In this document: positions 41,462-51,990 of the stretch, one piece after another
How the letters are laid out: each line of letters opens with the position of its first letter
Position numbering within the stretch: the stretch's first letter is position 1
Origin: Pseudomonadota bacterium
GTDB lineage: Bacteria > Pseudomonadota > Gammaproteobacteria > Burkholderiales > Sulfuriferulaceae
DNA: 64,000 nucleotides
Assembly (NCBI GenBank): GCA_021801025.1
Contig: JAJYYK010000002.1
Location: 62,001 to 126,000 of the forward strand
Direction: 5' to 3'
Notes under the pieces: generated by a model
Databases searched by the model: none
Told to the model about the DNA's origin: nothing
What the model saw: only the letters and a program-made list of their open reading frames with translations
Program-made: the position numbers and the translations under genes

Positions 41462-41491
41462 GGGGCTGCACGTTGTGCAGCCCCTTTTTTT
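41462..41491 (+). terminator. Rho-independent terminator after metE
   Basis: A perfect ten-base-pair stem GGGGCTGCAC/GTGCAGCCCC with a three-base loop is followed directly by seven T. It lies 22 bases after the metE stop. Confidence 0.95.
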
Positions 41492-41523
41492 GGCAATGAT
41501 ATATCAATCCACAATTCAGGTAA

Positions 41524-43000
<1,477 letters not shown>

Positions 43001-43195
43001 GTTCTATATGTACGAGGTGTCCTTCAATCGGGTATTATAGCTGCATAGCCCTTACATGCTCATGGCACGTGCACTTTAATTTGTTAAAAAGCGATATCCT
43101 TGGCCCCCTTATTTGGGCTTGATTGAACACCCACATCTCAACGTGCTATTTTTAGTTTTTTAGAACGTAAAAAATAAACAGGAAATCATTCACCC

Positions 43196-45223
43196 ATGAC
43201 GCACAACCCTTTACTGGATTTTTCTGGATTGCCCCGCTTTGGTAAAATAACCATTGCACACATTACCCCTGCCATCGATCAATTACTCACGGAAAATCGA
43301 ACGCTGATAACGCAATTGTCCAACCAGTCCGATGCAACAGTCACTTGGGAAAATTTTGTCTTGCCGCTGGAAGATGCGAACGAACGCCTGTCCCGTGCCT
43401 GGGGCACAGTGAGCCATCTCAATGCGGTCATGAACAGTCCGGAATGGCGAGCTGCATACAATGAAAACCTGCCAAAAATCACCGGGTATTACAGCGAACT
43501 TACTCAACACCCTGATTTATTCCGTTTGTTTCGCGCGTTGCGGCAAGATGATAAATTTAACAACCTGAATACAGCTCAGCAAACCGTCATTCAACATGAA
43601 TTGCGTGATTTCCGCCTTGGGGGTGCAGAACTTGACGGGATAAAAAAAGAGCGTTTTCGAGCCATACAATCCGAATTGGCGCAGCACTCTGCACGTTTTG
43701 AAGAAAATATACTGGACGCTACCAATGCCTATGCACTGTATGTGGACTGCGCGGAGGATTTGACCGGCCTGCCCGAAGATGTCATGCGCGTTGCGCAAGC
43801 CGCTGCCGCCCGAGATCAACGAAAAGGCTGGAAATTCACCCTTCATGCCCCCTCTTATCTTCCTTTTATGCAATATGTGGTGCATCGTGGCTTACGTGAA
43901 CAAATGTATCGTGCTTATGCCACACGGGCTTCGGAAACCGGCCCTGCAGAATGGGACAATTCCACCTTGATGGTTCAAATCCTGAACTTGAGACAGGAAG
44001 AAGCCAGGTTATTGGGGTTTACAAATTATGTCGAATTATCACTGGCCAGTAAAATGGCTGAAACGCCCCAGCAAGTAGAAGCCTTTTTGTCTGATTTGGC
44101 GCAACGCGCCCGACCATTTGCCGAGCGTGACCGGGATGATTTACATGAATTTGCACGCACGAAACTGGGCATAGAAACACTGCAAGCGTGGGACATTGCC
44201 TTCGCCAGCGAACAATTGCGCCAGGCCTTGCATCATTTCTCCGATCAGGAGGTACGACAGTATTTTCCAGAATCGCAAGTTTTGTCAGGCTTATTTAAGT
44301 TAATCTCCACGTTATACGGCTTGGAGGTTCGTCCCGCGACAGCAGCGGTATGGCATCCTGATGTGCGTTTTTATGAAATTATTGATGCGACAGGCGAACT
44401 GATCGGCCAGTTTTATCTCGATTTATATGCCCGGGAGCATAAACGGGGCGGCGCATGGATGGATGACACCATTACCCGCCGCAAGCGGCATGGCATCATC
44501 CAGTACCCGGTCACCTATTTAACCTGCAACTTCTCTGCCCCGGCGGGTGGGCAAGACGCACTGTTTACCCACGATGAAGTATTAACCCTGTTTCATGAGT
44601 TTGGTCACGGGCTACATCATTTAATGACCCAGGTCGAAGAGTTGAGTGTGTCAGGTATCCATGGCGTAGAATGGGACGCAGTGGAATTGCCTTCGCAATT
44701 TATGGAAAATTTCTGTTGGGAATGGGATGTGCTGCAACCCATGACCCGGCATATCAAGCACGGTACGCCTTTGCCGCGTGATTTGTTTAACAAAATGGTG
44801 GCGGCAAAGAATTTTCAGAGTGGTTTGTTTACCTTGCGCCAGATCGAATTTGCCTTATTCGATTTACGCCTGCATAGGGGTGAAATTCATGGTGGGTCCA
44901 TACTCAAGTTGTTAAATGAGGTACGAGATGAAGTGGCCGTGATCACTCCTCCTGAATTTAACCGCTTTCCGCACAGTTTTGCACATATTTTTTCCGGCGG
45001 ATATGCGGCAGGATATTACAGTTACAAATGGGCTGAAGTGTTGTCTGCAGATGTATACAGTTTGTTTGAAGAACAGGGTGTGCTGTCGCAAGAGGTAGGG
45101 CAACGATTTTGGCGTGAGATCCTGGCCGTAGGCGGTGTACGCTCGGCGCGCGATTCTTTCATCGCTTTCCGTGGTCGGGAACCCAGTGTAGATGCTTTGT
45201 TACGGCATAATGGCATGGTGTAA
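43196..45223 (+). CDS. prlC: Oligopeptidase A
   Basis: A 675-residue M3A metallopeptidase that degrades oligopeptides such as signal peptides in the cytoplasm. The zinc motif HEFGHGLHH is complete, with the third ligand region after it (GVEWDAVELPSQFMENF). The N-terminal helical part starts LLDFSGLPRFGKI. Length matches the E. coli enzyme. Confidence 0.97.
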   Translation: MTHNPLLDFSGLPRFGKITIAHITPAIDQLLTENRTLITQLSNQSDATVTWENFVLPLEDANERLSRAWGTVSHLNAVMNSPEWRAAYNENLPKITGYYSELTQHPDLFRLFRALRQDDKFNNLNTAQQTVIQHELRDFRLGGAELDGIKKERFRAIQSELAQHSARFEENILDATNAYALYVDCAEDLTGLPEDVMRVAQAAAARDQRKGWKFTLHAPSYLPFMQYVVHRGLREQMYRAYATRASETGPAEWDNSTLMVQILNLRQEEARLLGFTNYVELSLASKMAETPQQVEAFLSDLAQRARPFAERDRDDLHEFARTKLGIETLQAWDIAFASEQLRQALHHFSDQEVRQYFPESQVLSGLFKLISTLYGLEVRPATAAVWHPDVRFYEIIDATGELIGQFYLDLYAREHKRGGAWMDDTITRRKRHGIIQYPVTYLTCNFSAPAGGQDALFTHDEVLTLFHEFGHGLHHLMTQVEELSVSGIHGVEWDAVELPSQFMENFCWEWDVLQPMTRHIKHGTPLPRDLFNKMVAAKNFQSGLFTLRQIEFALFDLRLHRGEIHGGSILKLLNEVRDEVAVITPPEFNRFPHSFAHIFSGGYAAGYYSYKWAEVLSADVYSLFEEQGVLSQEVGQRFWREILAVGGVRSARDSFIAFRGREPSVDALLRHNGMV

Positions 45224-45271
45224 ACGTCTCGCCAAAACCGGGTAAACTTTACAAGAGAGGATGCATTAAAA

Positions 45272-45838
45272 ATGCTTATGCGACTGATTGTGATGCTGTG
45301 CAGCCTGATGACCGTATCTGCACAGGCGACAGAAATGTACCGGTGGACAGATCAAAATGGCGTAGTCAATTACAGCAACGAACCGCCTCCTGGACATGTT
45401 CAAGGTGTAAAGAAGACCGACATCACTCCCAATGTGATCGACGGACAAGGCTCTTACAACCTCAAAATGTCCATGAAGAAATCCCCGGTCGTGCTGTTTT
45501 CTGGCGACTGTGGCGCCGCCTGTCGTGAAGCCAAAACATTACTGGATAAACGTGGCATTCCCTACACCCTGCGAGACCCGGATAAAGATAAAACAGTTGC
45601 GGCTGCATTGGGTGAACCCTCAGACCATATTCGCTTACCCGACTTGAAAGTAGGCGATCATCTCCTGAGAGGCTTTGAAACAAAACAGTGGAATGACGCG
45701 CTGGATACAGCGCAATATCCACGACACCCCATACCAGGGGATCAGCGTGGTGCTTTTCCGCCTGTTTCTTCGTCTTCAACCCCAACGAGCGAGAATGCAG
45801 CATCACCGACACACTTTTCCGACCGGGCAGCGCCGTGA
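45272..45838 (+). CDS. Exported DUF4124 protein with glutaredoxin-like domain
   Basis: A 188-residue protein with a signal peptide (MRLIVMLCSLMTVSAQATE), a DUF4124 segment (MYRWTDQNGVVNYSNEPP) and a glutaredoxin-like domain. Its cysteine motif is CGAAC, a CX3C spacing rather than the CX2C of ordinary glutaredoxins, followed by AKTLLDKRGIPYTLRD. The end is a Ser/Pro-rich tail. A periplasmic thiol role is possible but not shown. The stop overlaps the xthA start by one base. Confidence 0.8.
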   Translation: MLMRLIVMLCSLMTVSAQATEMYRWTDQNGVVNYSNEPPPGHVQGVKKTDITPNVIDGQGSYNLKMSMKKSPVVLFSGDCGAACREAKTLLDKRGIPYTLRDPDKDKTVAAALGEPSDHIRLPDLKVGDHLLRGFETKQWNDALDTAQYPRHPIPGDQRGAFPPVSSSSTPTSENAASPTHFSDRAAP

Positions 45839-46608
45839 TGCGACTCGCAAGCTGGAATGTCAATTCGCTCAAGGTACGTTTACCGCATGTACTGGATTGG
45901 TTAGCTGAACAGGCTCCCGATGTGCTGTGTTTACAGGAGACCAAACTGGAAGATGGCAATTTCCCCATTAAGGAAATTGAGGAGGCAGGCTACCATGCGG
46001 TCTACTCTGGCCAAAAAACCTATAATGGCGTAGCGATATTGGCCCGCACACCGCCACAGGATGTGGTGTACGGAATACCCGGGTGGGAAGACCTGCAACA
46101 GCGTGTGCTGAGCGCCACCATCGATGGTGTGCGAGTCGTCTGCGTCTATGTACCCAATGGACAAAGTGTGGATTCGGACAAATACCCCTATAAACTAGCC
46201 TGGTTACAGGCCCTGGAGAGCTATCTGCGAGACAGCTTGCAATCTCATGCCCAATTTGCCGTACTGGGTGATTACAACATTGCCCCCACTAACCGGGATG
46301 TGTACGACGCTGCCATTTTTGGTGAAGGCATACTGGTGTCCGAGCCGGAACGCGCCGCATTCACTCGTTTGTTAGCTTTGGGCTTAATTGACAGTTTCAC
46401 CCTGTTTGAGCAAGCAGAACCTGTTTACACCTGGTGGGATTATCGCATGGGGGGATTCAGGCGCAACCACGGTTTACGCATCGACCATATTTTATTGTCC
46501 GCATCTTTAGCGCAGCGCTGTACCGATTGGCAAGTCGACAAGGCGCCACGTAAACTGGAGCGCCCATCCGATCATGCGCCGGTGTGGGTGGATTGTATTG
46601 GCGGATAA
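45838..46608 (+). CDS. xthA: Exodeoxyribonuclease III
   Basis: A 256-residue AP endonuclease and 3' exonuclease for base-excision repair. Motifs of the endonuclease/exonuclease/phosphatase fold are SWNVNSLKVR, LQETKLED, GDYNIAPTNRDVYD, GLRIDHILLS and the terminal SDHAPVW. The ATG overlaps the upstream stop by one base (TGATG), indicating coupling; a GTG one codon earlier is possible. Confidence 0.95.
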   Translation: MRLASWNVNSLKVRLPHVLDWLAEQAPDVLCLQETKLEDGNFPIKEIEEAGYHAVYSGQKTYNGVAILARTPPQDVVYGIPGWEDLQQRVLSATIDGVRVVCVYVPNGQSVDSDKYPYKLAWLQALESYLRDSLQSHAQFAVLGDYNIAPTNRDVYDAAIFGEGILVSEPERAAFTRLLALGLIDSFTLFEQAEPVYTWWDYRMGGFRRNHGLRIDHILLSASLAQRCTDWQVDKAPRKLERPSDHAPVWVDCIGG

Positions 46609-46712
46609 TCGTGCGCCATGAGAAATAGCCGCATTAACCACAACCGAATCAATCGGTTAGATACCACTACGCACCCATGCAAATACTGATGAATACCTGA
46701 ATTGAAATCGTC

Positions 46713-47198
46713 TCAATGGATTTCATTCAAAATCACTTGGGCCTGTTGAAAGAACTGATCAGCAAGTTTTTCGCTCACCGTCAATTTAATCACTTTTTTG
46801 CAGGAAAGCACGGCTGCTTCAAGGTCAGGGATATTTGCAGGAGATGAATTTATTTTGTTAATTATTTTTTCACTGTTCGCGTCAAGCAATTCCCGGCAGA
46901 GTGCAACAAGCGATGCCTGAATCACTAACCCGGAACCACCCGCCTGTCTCGCTTGATTGCCAATTGTGTTGACATCACCGCTAATTAAACCCATATCATA
47001 GAGTTCTTGCAATATTTCTGTGATATTTTCCACCCAAAACACTTTATTCACCAAATCCTGAACGGAAGACTGTCCGTTCACTGCAAGCAAAGTTCTTCGC
47101 TGAATGGTAGAAATTTCATGTCCATGCGCCGAAGCAAGACGTTCACCCTCTGTCGTGCGAAACAAAATCAAATTTGGATTCATATTTGGACTCGTCAT
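46713..47198 (-). CDS. Protein of unknown function
   Basis: A 161-residue soluble protein that I do not recognise. The first half has a winged-helix-like pattern: STIQRRTLLAVNGQSSVQDLVNKV then ILQELYDMGLIS, as seen in some betaproteobacterial response-associated proteins where a start helix measures 'how full' a regulon is; this is a weak resemblance. The second half is helical with two cysteines. It is convergent with xthA. An inverted repeat lies about 45 bases upstream. Confidence 0.7.
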   Translation of the reverse strand: MTSPNMNPNLILFRTTEGERLASAHGHEISTIQRRTLLAVNGQSSVQDLVNKVFWVENITEILQELYDMGLISGDVNTIGNQARQAGGSGLVIQASLVALCRELLDANSEKIINKINSSPANIPDLEAAVLSCKKVIKLTVSEKLADQFFQQAQVILNEIH

Positions 47199-47242
47199 CC
47201 CATCTAAAATCGCCTGCGGATTTCAAACGCCACCCTCTGCGA

Positions 47243-47264
47243 CTCATTCATTTTAATGAATGAG
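47243..47264. repeat. 22-base inverted repeat upstream of an unknown gene
   Basis: CTCATTCATT and AATGAATGAG flank a two-base centre. The dyad lies 45 bases upstream of the unknown minus-strand gene starting at 47198. Its size and AT-rich centre fit an operator for a dimeric regulator; a hairpin without a T run makes a terminator unlikely. Confidence 0.6.
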
Positions 47265-47427
47265 CATTCAGGACGACAGTGGCGCCACAGTTCGGCCTGC
47301 AGGCTGACAACCGATTGAAATTGGTGTGTATTTTAAACCCTCAAGTGTTTGCTTCAGTATTCGGTACAGGACAAACCGGGGCCATGTCCTGAAAAACAGA
47401 AGTCGACACAAAAGGAAACAAACATGC

Positions 47428-47739
47428 CTATTCAACCAGTTCACGAATAACGGTGTAAACCATGCGTATGGTCACCATGACATAGATAGCACCCGCCGCA
47501 AAAACAACCGCTACAAGCAATCGCAATATATCGTCCGGAATTTGATCGAAAAATGGCGTTAACAAGTAACCGAGAGTGAAGACAATGACCAACAAAGACA
47601 GTAAATTCCAACTTTTCCCTACCACGCCACCCGGTATATTCGCTTTTAGCGAAAATACCAGATACAGGCAGTAAAACATAATAATGATCGCTGCAAAATC
47701 AAGAATCGTGGTGATACTACCTAGCGTACTAAAATCCAT
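47428..47739 (-). CDS. Small membrane protein of unknown function
   Basis: A 103-residue hydrophobic protein with three predicted membrane segments: about residues 9-28, 41-59 and 68-95. The ATG at 47739 has a near-perfect AGGAGG eight bases upstream, which strongly supports this start and suggests high translation. I recognise no family. It has its own intergenic regions on both sides and no obvious partner. Confidence 0.75.
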   Translation of the reverse strand: MDFSTLGSITTILDFAAIIIMFYCLYLVFSLKANIPGGVVGKSWNLLSLLVIVFTLGYLLTPFFDQIPDDILRLLVAVVFAAGAIYVMVTIRMVYTVIRELVE

Positions 47740-48069
47740 CGTGCTGCCTCCTGTTGTTTTTTCATGATTAGAAACCAATAGCGCATCCAAATGTCAGGTA
47801 CAACACCCGAATCGCGCACACCACTAACAGTTTCATATCAATGCAATATTACGTTTTTATTATAGCCCTTTTTAATCATCACAGAGAAAAAAATAGCTTT
47901 CTGGATATTTCAACCTGAACGGTGTAAAAATTTACGCACAGAACACTATATCGCATTGTTTTATAAATAAATACAACATGGAAGCGCATACACCATGCCC
48001 ATATTGCCTGATTAACGGAATCGACCGGTTAGCAACAAGGTCATCGCCCATACGGTCGATGGATATTCA

Positions 48070-48161
48070 GTTGGGAAGGGGTGTGCATCCCCTTCCCAAC
48101 CGCGCCATCTATCACGCCAGCTTTCGCTGGAGCGTGGCGCTCCTGCCGCCCTGAAGGGCGG
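48070..48161. repeat. Cluster of hairpins, possible IS200/IS605-type relic
   Basis: Consecutive hairpins are visible: a twelve-base-pair stem at 48070-48100 with a seven-base loop, CCAGC/GCTGG at 48117-48130, GAGCG/CGCTC at 48130-48142 and CCGCCCT/AGGGCGG at 48146-48161. Read on the minus strand, the last (CCGCCCT..AGGGCGG next to GACCCC) resembles the right-end hairpin and omega-RNA region of IS200/IS605 elements. No transposase or TnpB frame is present, so if it is such an element it is a remnant or non-autonomous copy. Confidence 0.4.
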
Positions 48162-48385
48162 GGTCTTAACCCAGCAAGGAATTTAGATAAATTAGTTCTG
48201 TCAACATACGTGCGATAGTGCACAGCATGCCCCGACAAGGCAGGGCAGTCTGCTCAGGTTGCAACCGGATTGACTACTTGCCTGAAGACCGCTGACCGCA
48301 TTGCTAAAAAAATGTATATTATACGAAAATCGTGTGGATTTTTACCCCGTTCAGGATTAGGCTTGGGCAAGACATTGAACTTTAC

Positions 48386-48412
48386 ACGATGAGCATCGTC
48401 CACACTGTGTGG
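48386..48412. promoter_or_regulatory. Two adjacent dyads upstream of zwf
   Basis: ACGAT-gagc-ATCGT (48386-48399) is followed at once by CCACACTGTGTGG (48400-48412), 32 bases before the zwf start. They could be operators or leader-RNA hairpins controlling the carbohydrate gene run. No regulator gene lies nearby. Confidence 0.45.
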
Positions 48413-48444
48413 TGAATGTGACGAGATGAAAGGGGAGTGCAGAG

Positions 48445-49857
48445 ATGGGTAATACGCATGACCGCACGATACCGTCAGATGCGCTGGTGATCTTCGGCGT
48501 AACCGGTGACCTCGCTCATAAAATGATCTTTCCAGCACTGTATGCCATGTCCAAACGTGGCACGCTCAATGTGCCAGTCGTCGGTGTTGCCGCCTCACAG
48601 TTAAGTTTGACCGAACTGCGCAAGCGGGTATCAGAAAGTATCTGGCAAGCGGGCAAGATCGATGACCAGAATGCACTCGACCATCTTTTGTCTTTGCTCC
48701 GGTACGTGGGTGGCGACTACAATAACCCAGGCACGTTCGAAGCACTCAAACAGGCACTGGACGATACCCAGCATCCAGCGCATTACCTTGCCATCCCACC
48801 CAAGCTGTTTACCACGGTAATCAAAGGGCTTGGAGCCGCAGGTCTCGCTACCCAAGCGCGCATTATTGTCGAAAAACCGTTTGGACGCGACCTGGCTTCT
48901 GCCCAAGCGCTCAACCGCATCGCGTTGTCGGTTTTTGCGGAAGATGCCATCTTCCGCATCGACCACTATCTCGGCAAAGAGGCGATCATGAATATTCTCT
49001 ATTTCCGCTTCGCCAACTCGTTTCTCGAACCGATCTGGAACCGTAATTGCGTGGCCAGTGTGCAAATTACGCTCGCAGAAAATTTCGGAGTAAAAGGACG
49101 CGGTATGTTTTATGAAAGCGCCGGTTGTCTGCGCGATGTCATTCAAAACCACCTGTTTCAGATTGTCGCGTTGCTGGCCATGGAGCCGCCAGCATATCAA
49201 GGCTTTGGTGCCGTACATAACGAAAAAGCCAAAATATTTCAGGCCATGCGCCCGCTACAGCCGGATGATGTGGTGCGGGGACAATATACGGGATATCGCG
49301 ACGAATTGGGCGTTGCAAAAGATTCAGACGTTGAAACATTCTGTGCCTTGCGACTGTTTATCGATTCGTGGCGCTGGCAAGGTGTGCCTTGGTATCTTCG
49401 CTCCGGAAAGTGCCTGGCTGAAACTGCGGCAGAGGTTCTGGTCGAGTTGAAACCGCCCCCCCAAAGGTTGTTCGATGATTCTGCGCCAGCAGATGGGCGT
49501 GCCAATTACCTGCGCTTCCGGCTTTCGCCCAACTCCGCTGTTGCTCTCGCGGCGCGCGTCAAACATGCGGGCAAGGAATTTGTCGGTGACCAGCGTGAAC
49601 TCTATCTGCTGGATGAGCAACCGGAAGAGCGAACGCCTTATGAACGACTGCTGGGAGATGCGATGCTCGGCGATGGCGCATTGTTTACCCGTGAGGATGC
49701 TGTTGAAGCCGCCTGGGCAGTGGTCGCTCCGGTTCTTGGTACACATCACCCTGTTATTCCCTATGAACCCGGCAGCTGGGGGCCAAAACAGGCAGACATG
49801 CTCATCGCAGCGGATGGAAGCTGGTATAACCCAATACTTGTAAAGGTCGCAACATGA
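48445..49857 (+). CDS. zwf: Glucose-6-phosphate 1-dehydrogenase
   Basis: A 470-residue dehydrogenase making 6-phosphogluconolactone. The coenzyme-binding opening is [19 protein letters not shown] and the substrate-site signature is [13 protein letters not shown]. The ribosome site is an AGGGGAG. Typical neighbours such as lactonase (pgl) and gnd are not in the window. Its stop overlaps the tkt start (ATGA), so translation is coupled. Confidence 0.96.
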   Translation: MGNTHDRTIPSDALVIFGVTGDLAHKMIFPALYAMSKRGTLNVPVVGVAASQLSLTELRKRVSESIWQAGKIDDQNALDHLLSLLRYVGGDYNNPGTFEALKQALDDTQHPAHYLAIPPKLFTTVIKGLGAAGLATQARIIVEKPFGRDLASAQALNRIALSVFAEDAIFRIDHYLGKEAIMNILYFRFANSFLEPIWNRNCVASVQITLAENFGVKGRGMFYESAGCLRDVIQNHLFQIVALLAMEPPAYQGFGAVHNEKAKIFQAMRPLQPDDVVRGQYTGYRDELGVAKDSDVETFCALRLFIDSWRWQGVPWYLRSGKCLAETAAEVLVELKPPPQRLFDDSAPADGRANYLRFRLSPNSAVALAARVKHAGKEFVGDQRELYLLDEQPEERTPYERLLGDAMLGDGALFTREDAVEAAWAVVAPVLGTHHPVIPYEPGSWGPKQADMLIAADGSWYNPILVKVAT

Positions 49858-51947
49858 CAAATTCAGCACAACTTGACCAACTCTGCATCAATACCCTGCG
49901 CACACTTTCTGTTGACGCTGTTCAGCAAGCACAGTCCGGACATCCGGGCACCCCCATGGATGCTGCGCCAACGGTCTACTGTTTATGGCAACATTTTCTG
50001 CGCTACGACCCGCAACATCCCAACTGGCCGAACCGCGACCGATTCGTGCTGTCGTCCGGCCATGCATCGATGCTGCTGTACAGCCTGCTTTATCTGTGCG
50101 AAGTCCAGGCGACGAACTCAAGTGATGAGCAGACTGGCGGTCTGGCGGTAACGCTTGACGATATCAAACGCTTTCGTCAAGCCGGCAGCCGCTGTACCGG
50201 CCACCCCGAACATGGCTGGACCACCGGCGTGGAGACCACCACCGGACCGCTTGGACAAGGCGTAGCGACGAGTGTCGGCATGGCCATCGCAGAACGCTGG
50301 TTGGCAGCCACCTACAACCGCCCCGATTATGATCTGTTCGGGCACAAAGTATACGCACTGTGTGGCGACGGCGACATGATGGAAGGCGTCAGCAGTGAAG
50401 CGGCCTCCCTGGCTGGTCACCTTCAGCTTGCCAACCTGTGCTGGATTTACGATGACAATCATATCAGCATTGAAGGCAGGACTGACATCACCTTCACTGA
50501 AAATGTGGCGGTACGCTTCCTCAGTTATGGGTGGAATGTCGTCTATGTAGCCGACGCTAACAGTCTGGAACAGTTGGCACGTGCATACAACACTTTTCTC
50601 AGTACCCATGATCGCCCTACTTTGATTATTGTGCAGAGTCACATCGGCTATGGCGCACCGCACAAGCAAGACACCAAGGAAGCCCATGGCGAGCCGCTTG
50701 GTGAAGAAGAAGTGCGACTGGCGAAGGAATTTTACGGCTGGAATCCCGATATTCAGTTTCATGTGCCGGACGGTGTCCAGGCATACTTTAAAGCACAATT
50801 CGGCCTGCGCGGTACAAACCTTCAGGCTGCCTGGGCACATCTGTTCGCGTCCTATCGCACGCAATATCCGGATCTCGCACAACAGATAGATCGCATGCGG
50901 CACCGCGAGTTACCCGAAGACTGGGACAGTGGGTTGCCGGTATTTGCAACTGACGCAAAAGGCATGGCAACACGTGATGCGTCGGGCAAGGTGCTGAATG
51001 CCATCGCCGAAAAGATGCCGTGGCTACTGGGCGGTGCGGCAGACCTGTCTCCATCAACCAAAACGCAGCTGGATTTCGAATACGCTGGCGACTTTCAGGC
51101 GCCGGGTGAGCTGGGCGACTACCGTGGACGAAATATCCACTATGGCGTGCGCGAGCACGCGATGTGCGCCATCAGCAATGGACTCAGCCTGTCAAATTTA
51201 CGGCCCTATGCCGCAAGTTTCCTGGTGTTTAGCGATTATGCCCGTGGGGCGCTGAGGCTGGCTGCAATAATGAAAATTCCGGTCATCACCATCTGGACCC
51301 ACGATTCAATCAGCATGGGAGAAGATGGGCCCACCCATCAACCCGTCGAACATCTGGCGTCGTTGCGCGCCATGCCAGGTATGATGGTACTACGCCCGGC
51401 AGATGCGAACGAGGTGGTTGAGGCGTGGCGGGTGATCATGCCGCTCAAAGACCGTCCTGTCTGCCTGGTGTTGACGCGGCAAGCGCTGACAACGCTGGAC
51501 CGTACCCGTTACGCATCAGCGAAAGGTGTGGCGCGCGGGGCGTATGTGCTCGCCGATGCACCGGACCAAAAACCCGACGTGCTGTTATTGTCCACGGGCA
51601 GTGAGGTCGCGTTGTGTATTGCTGCTTATGAACAAATGAAGTTAGAGGGAATTAAGGTGCGCGTGGTCAGCATGCCTTCATGGGACCTGTTCGAGTGCCA
51701 GGACCGGGCATACCGCGACAGCGTGCTCCCACCACAAATTACCGCGCGCGTCGCTGTTGAAGCGGCGTCGAGTTTGGGTTGGGAACGCTATACCGGTTTT
51801 GAGGGCAGCATCATCGGACTCGATAATTTCGGATTATCTGCTCCGATGAAGGTCGTTGTTCAACACTTTGGATTTGAGACATCTCACGTTGTCGCAGCAG
51901 TCCGGAAACAGCTGATGCGCCATAAAACCGGTGGGCTAAAAAGTTAA
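49854..51947 (+). CDS. tkt: Transketolase
   Basis: A 697-residue thiamine-diphosphate enzyme interconverting pentose and hexose phosphates. Motifs are [30 protein letters not shown] with the cofactor-binding DDNHISIEG, and the pyrimidine-domain [18 protein letters not shown]. Full length is retained. It may supply xylulose 5-phosphate or erythrose 4-phosphate exchange with the phosphoketolase encoded downstream. Confidence 0.97.
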   Translation: MTNSAQLDQLCINTLRTLSVDAVQQAQSGHPGTPMDAAPTVYCLWQHFLRYDPQHPNWPNRDRFVLSSGHASMLLYSLLYLCEVQATNSSDEQTGGLAVTLDDIKRFRQAGSRCTGHPEHGWTTGVETTTGPLGQGVATSVGMAIAERWLAATYNRPDYDLFGHKVYALCGDGDMMEGVSSEAASLAGHLQLANLCWIYDDNHISIEGRTDITFTENVAVRFLSYGWNVVYVADANSLEQLARAYNTFLSTHDRPTLIIVQSHIGYGAPHKQDTKEAHGEPLGEEEVRLAKEFYGWNPDIQFHVPDGVQAYFKAQFGLRGTNLQAAWAHLFASYRTQYPDLAQQIDRMRHRELPEDWDSGLPVFATDAKGMATRDASGKVLNAIAEKMPWLLGGAADLSPSTKTQLDFEYAGDFQAPGELGDYRGRNIHYGVREHAMCAISNGLSLSNLRPYAASFLVFSDYARGALRLAAIMKIPVITIWTHDSISMGEDGPTHQPVEHLASLRAMPGMMVLRPADANEVVEAWRVIMPLKDRPVCLVLTRQALTTLDRTRYASAKGVARGAYVLADAPDQKPDVLLLSTGSEVALCIAAYEQMKLEGIKVRVVSMPSWDLFECQDRAYRDSVLPPQITARVAVEAASSLGWERYTGFEGSIIGLDNFGLSAPMKVVVQHFGFETSHVVAAVRKQLMRHKTGGLKS

Positions 51948-51990
51948 ATTCTTGTTTCAGAGCGTTACATAACCAGGGGAAGGAATTAAT

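Larger units (their letters stand above)
47740..48444. other. 705-base gene-free region before zwf
   Basis: The first 260 bases are AT-rich and show no recognisable feature. The middle, about 48070-48165, is a dense run of hairpins listed separately. The last 190 bases lead into zwf and contain two adjacent dyads. No RNA gene was recognised. Confidence 0.65.

Noticed and set aside
43001-43195. Possible small RNA or tRNA upstream of prlC
   Set aside because: No cloverleaf, T-loop sequence or terminator was found; treated as an ordinary promoter region.
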